Source: Vibrio algicola
Lineage (GTDB): Bacteria; Pseudomonadota; Gammaproteobacteria; Enterobacterales; Vibrionaceae
Reading direction: 5' to 3'
Assembly (NCBI RefSeq): GCF_009601765.2
Contig: NZ_CP045700.1
Span: 496,001 to 560,000, forward strand
DNA: 64,000 nt
Each line of letters begins with the position of its first letter. The stretch's first letter is position 1. Of the stretch, positions 9,997 to 18,835 are shown piece by piece. The position numbers and the translations under genes are program-made. Below the pieces are notes generated by a model. It saw only the letters and a program-made list of their open reading frames with translations. It did not search any database and was not told the origin of the DNA.

Positions 9997-11079
9997 TTAG
10001 TTAAGCGCAACTTCTAGATCAGAATGGACTTGGCAAGAACACGCCAATACGAAACCTTGCTCGATTTCATCTACGGTAAGCGTTTCGGTACTGGTGCGAG
10101 TAAATTCGCCTTTGGTCACTTTGCACTTACAAGAGCCACAAATACCACTACGACACGCGGCAATTACCGGTACTTTTGCCGCTTCTAATGCATCGATTAA
10201 TGCACTGCCGATCTTGGCTTCTACTTGAGCGCCAAACGTTGGCACAAATATAGTAGCATTGGCTAATGCTTCAACTTTATCAGCATTATTGAGTTCAACA
10301 TCTGGTTGAGTTGACTCCGCTGGGGTAAAACTTTCTTGATAGAAGTTATCCATGTCCATGCCTAACGCTTGTAGGTTTTCTTGCATTGCGCCCATAAAAC
10401 CAACAGGGCCACATAAGAAAGTGGTGCGCTCAGCAATATCGGCACAATAGTTAGCTAGCGCGGCTTGAGTTAAGCGCCCTTCTAAGTAATCACTGCCCTT
10501 GGCATCTTCAAGCATGATGCTGACATGAAAACGCGCATGTTGCTCAGCCATAGCTAATAATTCTTGATGATAGATGATTTGATCGATTTGAGTGGCAGCA
10601 TGGATAAAATGAATATCGGTGCTGTCATCTTTATTAGCCAATAGCGTTTTTGCCATAGACATAACTGGCGTAATACCACAACCGGCGCTTAATAATACAA
10701 TGCGATTGCCGTGCGCTTGATCTTGAGATCGGCGCTCAATGTGAAACTCACCTGCAGGTTTTAATACCGATACCGCTTGCCCTTCTTGTAGGCTATCAAC
10801 GATATAGTTTGAAACTTTACCACCCGCTACACGCTTGATGGTTAATTGTAATTCGGTTTGATTTGGCATTGAGCTTAATGAATAAGCGCGATATTCCATT
10901 TTACCGTCGATTTCGATCCCTAAAGTAATAAATTGGCCAGGGATAAAGTTGAATGCGATGTCCTGATCATTAATAGATTCAGGTGCTAACGTAAAACTCA
11001 CGCTGTTTGAAGTCTCTGCCCATTTACGTTTACATACTAAAGTTGCAGGACCATTCGAAGGCCATTGGAATTGCGTCAT
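9997..11079 (-). CDS. hcr: NADH oxidoreductase for Hcp (Hcr)
   Basis: 360 residues from the ATG beginning MTQFQWPSN, chosen because GAGAGAAG precedes it; a longer in-frame start exists at 11121. It passes electrons from NADH to the hybrid cluster protein. Domains: FAD-binding barrel (RAYSLSSMP, residues about 65-75), NAD-binding domain (LLSAGCGITPVMSM, about 130-145; FLCGPVGFM), and a C-terminal plant-type [2Fe-2S] ferredoxin (CRSGICGSCKCKV near residue 310). Located 108 bp downstream of hcp and presumably co-transcribed with it from the sigma-54 promoter at 12933-12948. Confidence 0.93.
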   Translation of the reverse strand: MTQFQWPSNGPATLVCKRKWAETSNSVSFTLAPESINDQDIAFNFIPGQFITLGIEIDGKMEYRAYSLSSMPNQTELQLTIKRVAGGKVSNYIVDSLQEGQAVSVLKPAGEFHIERRSQDQAHGNRIVLLSAGCGITPVMSMAKTLLANKDDSTDIHFIHAATQIDQIIYHQELLAMAEQHARFHVSIMLEDAKGSDYLEGRLTQAALANYCADIAERTTFLCGPVGFMGAMQENLQALGMDMDNFYQESFTPAESTQPDVELNNADKVEALANATIFVPTFGAQVEAKIGSALIDALEAAKVPVIAACRSGICGSCKCKVTKGEFTRTSTETLTVDEIEQGFVLACSCQVHSDLEVALN

Positions 11080-11187
11080 ATTCTTCTCTCGTTGCTCTAT
11101 TTTTAGCGAAATATACATCATTATTTAAAATACATAGCTCGTTCCTTTATATCAAGAAACGAGCTACAAATTTAAAGACGGATATTA

Positions 11188-12858
11188 TTAAGCGACTTTT
11201 TCACCTAGGATAGTCTTCATATCTTCTTCAACCGTTGAGATCATTCGTAAGTCGAATTTCTCTTGAATAACGGCCATTAGGTTGTCAGTTAAGAACGCAG
11301 GTTTGGTTGGACCTGTGTAAATACCTTTAATGCCTAATGCAAGAAGAGTAAGCAGAACCACAATCGCTTTTTGCTCGAACCAAGAAAGAACCAGTGTTAG
11401 CGGTAGATCGTTCACGCCACAATCAAACTCGTTTGCAAGAGCAAGTGCAAGCTGAATAGCAGAGTAAGAATCGTTACATTGGCCAACATCTAATAGACGA
11501 GGAATGCCGTTGATTTCACCATGTTGCTCTTTGTTGAAGCGGAATTTACCACACGCAAGCGTCAAGATAACGCTGTCATCTGGCGTTTGTTTTGTGAATT
11601 CGTTGAAGTAGTTACGCTCAACTTTGTCACCGTCACAACCGCCAACTAGGAAGAAGTGGCTGATGTTACCCTGTTTGATTTGATCGATAACAGCAGGCGC
11701 GGCTTCCATCAATGCGTTACGACCGAATCCAACTGTGATCATTTGTTCGATTTCATCATGTTGGAAACCGTCTTGCGCTAATGCACAATCAATCACTGCG
11801 CTAAAGTCGTCACCTTCAAGATGAGCAACACCAGGCCAACCTACGATGCTACGAGTAAATAGACGATCAGCGTATAGACCTACTTCTGGGTTAAGCAAGC
11901 AGTTTGATGTCATTACGATTGCGCCAGGGAAGTTAGCGAATTCTTTTTGTTGGTTCTGCCAAGCACTACCGTAGTTACCCGCTAGATGTGGGTACTTGTT
12001 AAGCTCTGGGTAGCCGTGTGCAGGAAGCATTTCACCGTTAGTGTAAACGTTAATGCCTTTGCCTTCAGTTTGTTGCAAGATTTTCTCAAGATCATGTAAA
12101 TCGTGACCAGAAACCAAAATACATTTGCCGCTTTTGGTTTTGACGTTAACTTGAGTGGGTGCTGGGTGACCGAAAGTTAGGGTCTCACCACGGTCAAGGA
12201 TTTCCATGATTTTGTAGTTCATCATGCCGATTTGCATAGAGCAATCTAGCAAGGCTTGAAGATCTTGTGGCTCAGTACCTAACCATGCCATGATCTGATG
12301 GTATTCAGTGAAGATCTCAACGCTTGTTTGAGAAAGAATGCGAGCATGTTCCATGTAGGCTGCCGCGCCTTTTAAGCCGTAAAGACAAAGAAGACGTAGG
12401 CCCATAACATCAGGATCAACACTTTCATGGCCACGGTTGACGGCAGCTAATGGTGCAAATTTAAGTAGAGATTCACGGTCAGTTGGAAGCTCGAAAATTG
12501 CTGCTGGAGAAAGTTCTGGTAACGCTTTGTCTGCTAATAGAGCGGCAGCGCGTACTTTTTCTTCTAAGCGAACTTTGAATTGGTAAGCTGCGTTTGAAAA
12601 CTCAATGATGCGGTCTTCATCGAAGTTAACGTTGGTTAAAGTAGAGAAGAATGCTTTTGGTGCCCACTCATCAATTTCAGAATCGATGATGCCATATTCA
12701 CGACCAAGCTCAGCCCAGAAAGACACACCTTGTAGTACGTATACTAGGATGTCTTGCAGATCAGAAACATCGCTTGTTTTACCACACATACCTTGAGAAT
12801 AAGAACAGCCGCTTGATACAGGGGTACGGATAGTTTGTTCACATTGAATACAGAACAT
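11188..12858 (-). CDS. hcp: Hybrid cluster protein (hydroxylamine / NO reductase)
   Basis: 556 residues. Reduces hydroxylamine or nitric oxide and also acts in protein S-nitrosylation in E. coli. The N-terminal cysteines are C3, C6, C18 and C25, i.e. Cx2C-x11-Cx6C, the spacing of the enterobacterial class that carries a [2Fe-2S] cluster, not the [4Fe-4S] of strict anaerobes. Hybrid-cluster ligand regions are visible ([32 protein letters not shown]). First gene of the hcp-hcr operon. A -24/-12 promoter and two NorR-type boxes lie upstream. Confidence 0.96.
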   Translation of the reverse strand: MFCIQCEQTIRTPVSSGCSYSQGMCGKTSDVSDLQDILVYVLQGVSFWAELGREYGIIDSEIDEWAPKAFFSTLTNVNFDEDRIIEFSNAAYQFKVRLEEKVRAAALLADKALPELSPAAIFELPTDRESLLKFAPLAAVNRGHESVDPDVMGLRLLCLYGLKGAAAYMEHARILSQTSVEIFTEYHQIMAWLGTEPQDLQALLDCSMQIGMMNYKIMEILDRGETLTFGHPAPTQVNVKTKSGKCILVSGHDLHDLEKILQQTEGKGINVYTNGEMLPAHGYPELNKYPHLAGNYGSAWQNQQKEFANFPGAIVMTSNCLLNPEVGLYADRLFTRSIVGWPGVAHLEGDDFSAVIDCALAQDGFQHDEIEQMITVGFGRNALMEAAPAVIDQIKQGNISHFFLVGGCDGDKVERNYFNEFTKQTPDDSVILTLACGKFRFNKEQHGEINGIPRLLDVGQCNDSYSAIQLALALANEFDCGVNDLPLTLVLSWFEQKAIVVLLTLLALGIKGIYTGPTKPAFLTDNLMAVIQEKFDLRMISTVEEDMKTILGEKVA

Positions 12859-12932
12859 AGTTTGAAGCTCCAGTAATTAATTTATTATGTGGCCTTAAAC
12901 ACTAAGACCATTTTATAGATTCACTACCGTAC

Positions 12933-12948
12933 AGCAGGATGCATGCCA
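12933..12948 (-). promoter_or_regulatory. Sigma-54 (-24/-12) promoter of hcp-hcr
   Basis: On the minus strand the sequence reads TGGCATGCATCCTGCT, matching the TGGCACG-N4-TTGCW consensus with GG and GC at the required spacing. It is about 75 bp upstream of hcp and downstream (in transcription direction) of two NorR-type boxes. Confidence 0.8.
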
Positions 12949-13001
12949 ACTTTTAATTTATTGATTTATGACGATTTAACAAGTCATTAACCATGATAGG
13001 C

Positions 13002-13037
13002 GTTGTAAATACAACATCGCATTGATGTTATATTTAC
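13002..13037 (-). promoter_or_regulatory. Pair of NorR-type GT-N7-AC enhancer boxes upstream of hcp
   Basis: GTTGTAAATAC (13002-13012) and GTTATATTTAC (13027-13037) both fit the GT-N7-AC core reported for NorR enhancer sites. They are spaced 25 bp apart and lie about 60-100 bp upstream of the -24 element, a normal enhancer position. Confidence 0.65.
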
Positions 13038-13061
13038 AACAAAAATTATCCCCTCATTATT

Positions 13062-13190
13062 TATACCCAAAGTAATTGAAGTTGCAGTGAGGCGGCAAGT
13101 AAACGAAGCTCCATGAGCTTAGCTTGCCTAAGTGATTGGGGGTGAGTTAGCGCAGCCAACAAAGCTGCAGCTTCAAGTAAGACGGGTATA
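13062..13190. repeat. ERIC-type intergenic repeat, copy 1
   Basis: 129-bp imperfect palindrome beginning TATACCCAAAGTAATTGAAG and ending AAGACGGGTATA, matching the ERIC consensus from memory (GGCGGCAAGT, GTGAGTTAGCGCAGCCAAC). It is nearly identical to the copy at 61775-61902: one substitution and one extra G by eye. It sits between the hcp control region and the norR stop. Confidence 0.9.
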
Positions 13191-13270
13191 TATGCCTTGT
13201 TTTTGTATCAGCCTGGTTATTACTCGTAAAATCGGTCTATTTAACATAAAAATCTCATGCTTACTCATAT

Positions 13271-14839
13271 TTACAAGCCTAATTTTTTACCCATTTTATA
13301 TAAGTTGCCGCGATCCATTTGTAAAAATTCCGCCGCTTTAGCCCACACCCCACCACTTTGTTGCAGTGCGTGTTCAATAAGTTGTTTCTGATAGGCTTCA
13401 ACGGCGCTGCGCATTGGGGTGGATTCTAGCGGTAATAACGCCGAAGCTTGACTATTTTCAGCTTGGCTTGCTTTAACAGCATTAGACTCTAATATTAAAT
13501 CGCTGGTGAAATGATGTAGTTCAATTTGATTTCCCTGCTCTTGCATCGCTCTTAACCCTGCGCGCATAAGGGTATGTTCCAGCTCGCGCACATTACCTAG
13601 CCAAGATTGACGCTCTAATTGTTGTAGAGCTTGCGGGTGGATATGTAAGGTTTTAAGCTGAAATTGAGTGCGAATAGTATCGAGAACATGACCAATGAGC
13701 ACTGGAATATCCCCTTCTCGATCACGCAATGGCGCAACCTGGATCGGGAAAACGTTTAAGCGATGGAAGAGATCGGAACGAAAACGCCCTTCACTCACTT
13801 CTTTATTCAGATCTCGGTTAGTGGCAGCAATGATGCGTACATCGATTAAATTGTTTTTATCCGCCCCCACCCGCTGCACTTCGCCTTGCTGAATAACCCG
13901 TAATAATTTAGCTTGTAGCAGTAATGGCAACTCGCCTATTTCATCTAAAAATATAGTGCCACCATCGGCCAGTTCAAACTTACCCGCACGGTGAGAATTT
14001 GCGCCGGTAAACGCCCCTTTTACATGGCCAAACAGTTCACTCTCTGCAATAGATTCTGGCAATGCGGCGCAGTTTACATACACCATAGGTTTATCGTATC
14101 GCAAACTCTGGGCATGCACTCTATGCGCTACCAGCTCTTTACCTGTACCGGTCTCGCCGCTGATCAACACCGCATAATTCGATTTAGCCACCATCTTAAT
14201 ATTGGCTAACAGCTTTTTGATCTGCGGGCTGATCCCCACCAATTTACCGCCACGATTGCGCGCCTCATCAATTAACACTTTATTAATTGATTGTTGCTGG
14301 TGATTGGCTTTATTTAAGGCTTCAAACAAACTGATATTGCGCACAATCCCAGCCGCCAGAGTAGCAAAAGTTTCTACCGTGAAATCATCCACCGACTTAA
14401 ACGCTCCGATGGCTTGCGCATCTAAAGTCAACGCGCCAACTAAGGTATCTTCCACATATAAGCTGCACCCCATACAGGCATGCACATCTATTTTATGGTG
14501 AGGATCATCACTTAATAAACCATCGAATGGATCGGGCAGATCGGAATTGGCCGCGAAACGCACCGGTTTACGACTGGCTAATATGGTTTTTAAACGAGGG
14601 TGGAGTTCTGGTAAAAAAGTACGGCCTAATACTTCATTCGATAATCCATACATTGCCACCGGCACAAGATGCTGCTGATGATCTAAAATGAATAATGCAC
14701 TGGCATCGCAAGGTAAAACTTGCTGCAACGCATCGATCAATTTTTGATAATGTTGCGAAGTCGGGGTACGGGCATTTAAATTTAGCGCTATTTGCAATAA
14801 AACGCGCTCTACCGAATGCTTTGATGTGTTTTTTACCAT
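13271..14839 (-). CDS. norR: Nitric-oxide-responsive sigma-54 activator NorR
   Basis: 522 residues from the ATG starting MVKNTSK, preferred over the in-frame ATG 45 nt earlier because it has a GGTAG upstream and matches the usual family length. Domains: N-terminal GAF (about 20-170; binds a non-haem iron that senses NO), AAA+ domain with Walker A GETGTGKE, the sigma-54 contact loop GAFTGA (VKGAFTGAN), Walker B GGTIFLDEIGEL, and a C-terminal Fis-type HTH (GGVWAKAAEFLQMDRGNLYKMGKKLGL). Divergent from nnrS and upstream of hcp-hcr, its likely targets. Confidence 0.93.
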   Translation of the reverse strand: MVKNTSKHSVERVLLQIALNLNARTPTSQHYQKLIDALQQVLPCDASALFILDHQQHLVPVAMYGLSNEVLGRTFLPELHPRLKTILASRKPVRFAANSDLPDPFDGLLSDDPHHKIDVHACMGCSLYVEDTLVGALTLDAQAIGAFKSVDDFTVETFATLAAGIVRNISLFEALNKANHQQQSINKVLIDEARNRGGKLVGISPQIKKLLANIKMVAKSNYAVLISGETGTGKELVAHRVHAQSLRYDKPMVYVNCAALPESIAESELFGHVKGAFTGANSHRAGKFELADGGTIFLDEIGELPLLLQAKLLRVIQQGEVQRVGADKNNLIDVRIIAATNRDLNKEVSEGRFRSDLFHRLNVFPIQVAPLRDREGDIPVLIGHVLDTIRTQFQLKTLHIHPQALQQLERQSWLGNVRELEHTLMRAGLRAMQEQGNQIELHHFTSDLILESNAVKASQAENSQASALLPLESTPMRSAVEAYQKQLIEHALQQSGGVWAKAAEFLQMDRGNLYKMGKKLGL

Positions 14840-14911
14840 AATTGCTACCAATAAGTTAATAATAAATAAGAAAATTGATCTCAAAAAATTTTATTGTTCG
14901 CTATAATAAAA

Positions 14912-14941
14912 GTCAGTATAACCTCGCGATGTTTATTTTAC
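14912..14941 (+). promoter_or_regulatory. NorR-type GT-N7-AC boxes upstream of nnrS
   Basis: GTCAGTATAAC (14912-14922) and GTTTATTTTAC (14931-14941) both fit GT-N7-AC and lie in the norR-nnrS divergent region, 54-83 bp upstream of a -24/-12 promoter. The same kind of pair occurs before hcp. Confidence 0.6.
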
Positions 14942-14994
14942 ATCACAAGATTTTCATAATGATAAATACACAATTAAATCAATAACATAAAAAC

Positions 14995-15010
14995 TGGCAT
15001 GATTTATGCC
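14995..15010 (+). promoter_or_regulatory. Sigma-54 (-24/-12) promoter of nnrS
   Basis: TGGCATGATTTATGCC fits TGGCACG-N4-TTGCW with correct GG-to-GC spacing and one mismatch in the -12 box. It lies about 140 bp upstream of the nnrS start. Confidence 0.75.
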
Positions 15011-15146
15011 TTGTATCTAATCGCGGTATCAAAAGATCGCATATTGACTGTGAATCTAGACATTCAAAGTAACAAAAATACCACGACGTTAATCACTCAA
15101 GTCACCTCTATTTTAAGTAACACCCAATTTTTAGGAGCCATCTTTA

Positions 15147-16349
15147 ATGATGAACATAACCGACAAAAGTATCGAAGACAAAATTACCCCGCTATTGCGT
15201 CTCGGCTTTCGCCCTTTCTTTTTACTTGGCGGTATTTATGCCCCGCTGGCTATCGCAATTTGGGTGTATGCCTTCCAGCATGGCCAACCAGAGCAGTTAC
15301 ATGTTCCTGCGCTTTGGTGGCATGTACATGAAATGATCTTTGGCTTTGCGATGGCGATTGTAGCTGGCTTCTTATTAACCGCAGTACAAAACTGGACTGG
15401 GGTGAATGGCACCAAAGATAAAGCATTAGCCGCTGTGGTTTTATTATGGTTGTTGCCTCGCGTTTTATTTTGGACCACCACACCGCTTTGGGTTATCTCG
15501 GTGATTGAAGCCATATTTCTGGCGGTGGTGGCTTATGAAATCTCATTTAGAGTCATAAAAGCGAAAGGTTATCGTAACCTGATCTTCTTAGCTTTCTTTG
15601 TACTAGCCATTGTGGCCAACTTTGCCGCTTACGCCACCATTGATGGCAGCGCACCTTTCTCTGCCACTGCTGTATGGGAAGCCATGATTTGGTGGTTTCT
15701 GTTGCTGATTTCTATCATGGGGGGCCGCGTGATCCCATTCTTCACCGCTCGCCGTATGGAGTTTGACAAACCAAACCCAATATTGTGGTTAGAAGCCGGA
15801 GCCAATACACCGCTAGTGTGCTTGTTTGTTTTAAGCTTCTTCCCAAGCGTTGCCGAAGTTGCCAGCCCTGCCTTAATGATTTTTGCAGCCGTGATGCAAC
15901 TGGTTCGTTTCCTACGTTGGAAACCTTGGACTACATTAAAAGAGCCGCTTGTTTGGTCTCTACATGCTTCGTATGCGTGTATTCCAGTTGGTTTATTATT
16001 GAAAGGTTTGGCTTTAGTTGGCGTGATCAGCAATGGTTATTTTGTTTCACACAACATGATCCACGTACTTGCGATTGGCGGTATTGCTGGTTTAATTTTA
16101 GCGATGATCGCGCGCGTTACTATGGGTCACACAGGGCGTAAAATTTATGAAGGCCCTGGCATGTGGCATGCTTTTTTAGCGGTGGTCATCGCAGGATTGA
16201 CTCGTGGTATCGGCGTGGCATTTTGGCCTGAGCATATGATGCAACTGATTAATATCTCTGCCGCATTATGGATTTACGCTTTTGTACTATTTACCTTTAA
16301 ATTTGGCCCTATGCTGTGTAAAGCAAGAGCCGATGGCCATCCAGGCTAA
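15147..16349 (+). CDS. nnrS: NnrS family haem-copper membrane protein
   Basis: 400 residues, about twelve hydrophobic membrane segments. NnrS proteins protect central metabolism against nitrosative stress, and in vibrios nnrS is a NorR target. Visible family features include the N-terminal LLRLGFRPFFLLGGIYAPLA, conserved His residues in HVHEMIFGFAMAIVAGFLLTA, and GGRVIPFFTARRM. AGGAGCC precedes two adjacent ATG codons (15147 and 15150), and either may be used. It is followed by a bidirectional terminator. Confidence 0.9.
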   Translation: MMNITDKSIEDKITPLLRLGFRPFFLLGGIYAPLAIAIWVYAFQHGQPEQLHVPALWWHVHEMIFGFAMAIVAGFLLTAVQNWTGVNGTKDKALAAVVLLWLLPRVLFWTTTPLWVISVIEAIFLAVVAYEISFRVIKAKGYRNLIFLAFFVLAIVANFAAYATIDGSAPFSATAVWEAMIWWFLLLISIMGGRVIPFFTARRMEFDKPNPILWLEAGANTPLVCLFVLSFFPSVAEVASPALMIFAAVMQLVRFLRWKPWTTLKEPLVWSLHASYACIPVGLLLKGLALVGVISNGYFVSHNMIHVLAIGGIAGLILAMIARVTMGHTGRKIYEGPGMWHAFLAVVIAGLTRGIGVAFWPEHMMQLINISAALWIYAFVLFTFKFGPMLCKARADGHPG

Positions 16350-16384
16350 TCGTTTAATACTCAAAATATCCTAATTTACATAGT

Positions 16385-16424
16385 AAAATGGCTTGCGTTA
16401 GAGAAATCTAACCAAGCCATTTTT
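16385..16424. terminator. Bidirectional terminator between nnrS and helD
   Basis: Stem AAAATGGCTTG-C-GTTAGA / TCTAAC-C-AAGCCATTTTT. T-runs on both strands suit the two converging genes. Confidence 0.9.
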
Positions 16425-16481
16425 GTTTTTGAACTGCGGAAAAGTAACAAACACTCAACTCTAAAGCGTGCTCCTCAACCA

Positions 16482-18629
16482 TCAACGCTTTTTAATATTG
16501 ATCGGGTAGCGCCCTGCTTTTAATTCTTCGATAAACACCGATGGTTTGGCGTTATGTAAGATCCACAGTTTTTCTTTGGCACGGGTCATGGCGACATAAA
16601 ATAAACGGCGCTCTTCGGCAAATGGGAATTTATCGCGCCCCATCAATAAAGCATCATGTAAATGTTGTTGACGTTCGATGGCTGGCAGTTGCCCATCATC
16701 GGTTGATACGATGATCACATAATCCGCTTCTTGCCCTTTACTGGCGTGGCAAGTTTTAAACTGAATATCTAAATGCAGGTGTTGTTTTTGTAACTTACTC
16801 AAGTCTTTAGGTTCATGGTAACGGTTTCGACCTAAAATTAGCACGGTTTTACGCTTGGTGGTTTGCTTCACGTTAAGCCCATCTAATATACCTTCAAGAT
16901 GATGCATAGGCGCGATATTGACGGCTCTTTGTTTTTGATGCTTATGGCTATTAAGCTCTTTCTTGATCTGATATGGGTTCGATTGCACAAAGCGATTGGC
17001 TACCTCACCAATTTGATTATTAAAGCGATAGGTGGTGTCCAATGTTTCAATTTGTGCATGCGGGAAACGATTTTTAAAACCTGTAATTAATGTGACATCC
17101 GCGCCTGCAAAGCGATAAATTGCCTGCCAATCATCCCCCACGGCAAACAATGCACATGGTTGGGTTAAACTGGTTTGTACTAACGGCACTTTGGTGTGCG
17201 ATTTTTGGCAGATCATATCCAGCAACTCTAAGCGACTTGGTGAAATATCTTGGTATTCATCCACCATTAAATAGCGCCAAGTTGGGATGAACTTGCCTTG
17301 CTTGATGTATTGTGTCGCTTTAAATATCATGCTGTTAAAGTCGATTTGTTGCTCGTCTTTTAACATTTTTTGCCATGCTTGATACGCCGGCCACGCCAGC
17401 ATTAATTCGCTGCTTAACCTTGGGTAGTCGTCATGATCAACCAATTGTTGTTGCAGTTGTTTTTTGGTTTTTTGCAAACTCGACAGTTGATCGACTTGTT
17501 GCTCTACCCACGCCAATAGTTTTGGATTTTCAACATGTGAGCCTAATTCAACATCACCTTGTAAAAAGGCGATGGGCCATTCAGCTAAATGTTTCTGCCA
17601 ACGTTTAAAATTAGTTTCTGTCATCCAATGCATTTTAAGCCAATGTGAGAACCAAGCACTTTTTTGCGCTGGCGTTGTGGCCAGTGATGAAACCTCAACA
17701 TTCCCCCCTTCAACCGACTTAATTATATTCAACCCTAGCTGATGAAAAGTGCTCACTTGAATAGCGCTTGCGGCCTCACCCCATTTATCGGTTAAGCGTT
17801 GTTTCATTTCTTTGGCCGCTTCTCGACCAAATGCCACCATTAAAATCTGCTCGGCCGTCGCTTGCTTACTTTTCAGTAAATAGCCGACTTTCGCAGTTAA
17901 GACACTGGTTTTACCCGAACCCGCACCGGCTAAAACTAAGGTATGGTCATCATCCAATAACACCGCTTTTTGTTGCGAAGCATTGAGCGGCGAGCGTTCG
18001 CATTGATTGAAAAAATCAGCCCATTCACTGGTTTGATTTTGCAACCACACCTTATTACGTTGTTCGAGTGAGCGTTCTGGATAAGTTAACCAACGCTTTA
18101 AACCGCTCATCAATAACATGCCAGACGACAAAGATTCGCGCTGTTCTTTCTCATCCGCGTTGGGGAATAAATGAATAATATCAGCAAGTTCTAATTCTTT
18201 TTTACTTAAATCTTCACTAATATTATTGATCCAATGATGCAACGCTGAATGAGTGAGATAGCTGGGTTGATTGACTAACTCTTGCAGTTGTTTAAGCCAA
18301 TTCGGTAATAGCTCGGCTAACGAATCATTTTGATCTTTTTGCCAATCTCGATACTGATGAATCGCATATTGCGCGAAACGTTGGCAGTCTTTCCAAGGCA
18401 GCCCTTGTACTAACCATTGCAGTTGTTCATCATCTTCCACATGAGCATGGAAGTATAAATTGCCCCACTTCAAACCATGCTCGACCGTGATATCGCCATT
18501 CCATGCACCAAACGGGATCTGAATTTCATCCAGTTGCGATGACAAGGTCACGCACTGATCCTTTAATTCCACTTGATGATATTCATTTTGAATAAAGAAT
18601 TGAGCCATACGACTCGCGCTTAAAAACAT
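16482..18629 (-). CDS. helD: DNA helicase IV
   Basis: 715-residue SF1 (UvrD/Rep-like) 3'-to-5' DNA helicase. The N-terminal ~200 residues match the HelD-specific region (FGAWNGDITVEHGLKWGNLYFHA). Helicase motifs follow: NASQQKAV (Q motif), AGAGSGKTSVLTAKV (Walker A), MVDEYQDISPSRL (motif II), GDDWQAIYRFAGAD (motif III), CHASKGQEADYVI (motif V) and RRLFYVAMTRAKEKLWIL (motif VI). In E. coli helD lies beside yccF and yccS; here the yccS-like gene is divergent next door, while yccF is about 32 kb away. Confidence 0.92.
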   Translation of the reverse strand: MFLSASRMAQFFIQNEYHQVELKDQCVTLSSQLDEIQIPFGAWNGDITVEHGLKWGNLYFHAHVEDDEQLQWLVQGLPWKDCQRFAQYAIHQYRDWQKDQNDSLAELLPNWLKQLQELVNQPSYLTHSALHHWINNISEDLSKKELELADIIHLFPNADEKEQRESLSSGMLLMSGLKRWLTYPERSLEQRNKVWLQNQTSEWADFFNQCERSPLNASQQKAVLLDDDHTLVLAGAGSGKTSVLTAKVGYLLKSKQATAEQILMVAFGREAAKEMKQRLTDKWGEAASAIQVSTFHQLGLNIIKSVEGGNVEVSSLATTPAQKSAWFSHWLKMHWMTETNFKRWQKHLAEWPIAFLQGDVELGSHVENPKLLAWVEQQVDQLSSLQKTKKQLQQQLVDHDDYPRLSSELMLAWPAYQAWQKMLKDEQQIDFNSMIFKATQYIKQGKFIPTWRYLMVDEYQDISPSRLELLDMICQKSHTKVPLVQTSLTQPCALFAVGDDWQAIYRFAGADVTLITGFKNRFPHAQIETLDTTYRFNNQIGEVANRFVQSNPYQIKKELNSHKHQKQRAVNIAPMHHLEGILDGLNVKQTTKRKTVLILGRNRYHEPKDLSKLQKQHLHLDIQFKTCHASKGQEADYVIIVSTDDGQLPAIERQQHLHDALLMGRDKFPFAEERRLFYVAMTRAKEKLWILHNAKPSVFIEELKAGRYPINIKKR

Positions 18630-18835
18630 GGGGCTTTTTCCTTTTACTTGGTCGACATCGGGCGTTCTGACCGTCAGCTCTAATCACTTTACCGGCAAAT
18701 AATACCAGTAAGCGCGACAGAATTGTTAAAAACTTCCCTATTTCACACACTGTTACAGCGATAATGCACTAGGGTTTCCATGTTGAAAGCGCTATACTCA
18801 AAGCTATTAATATCGTTAAGGTTATTAGCATTTAT

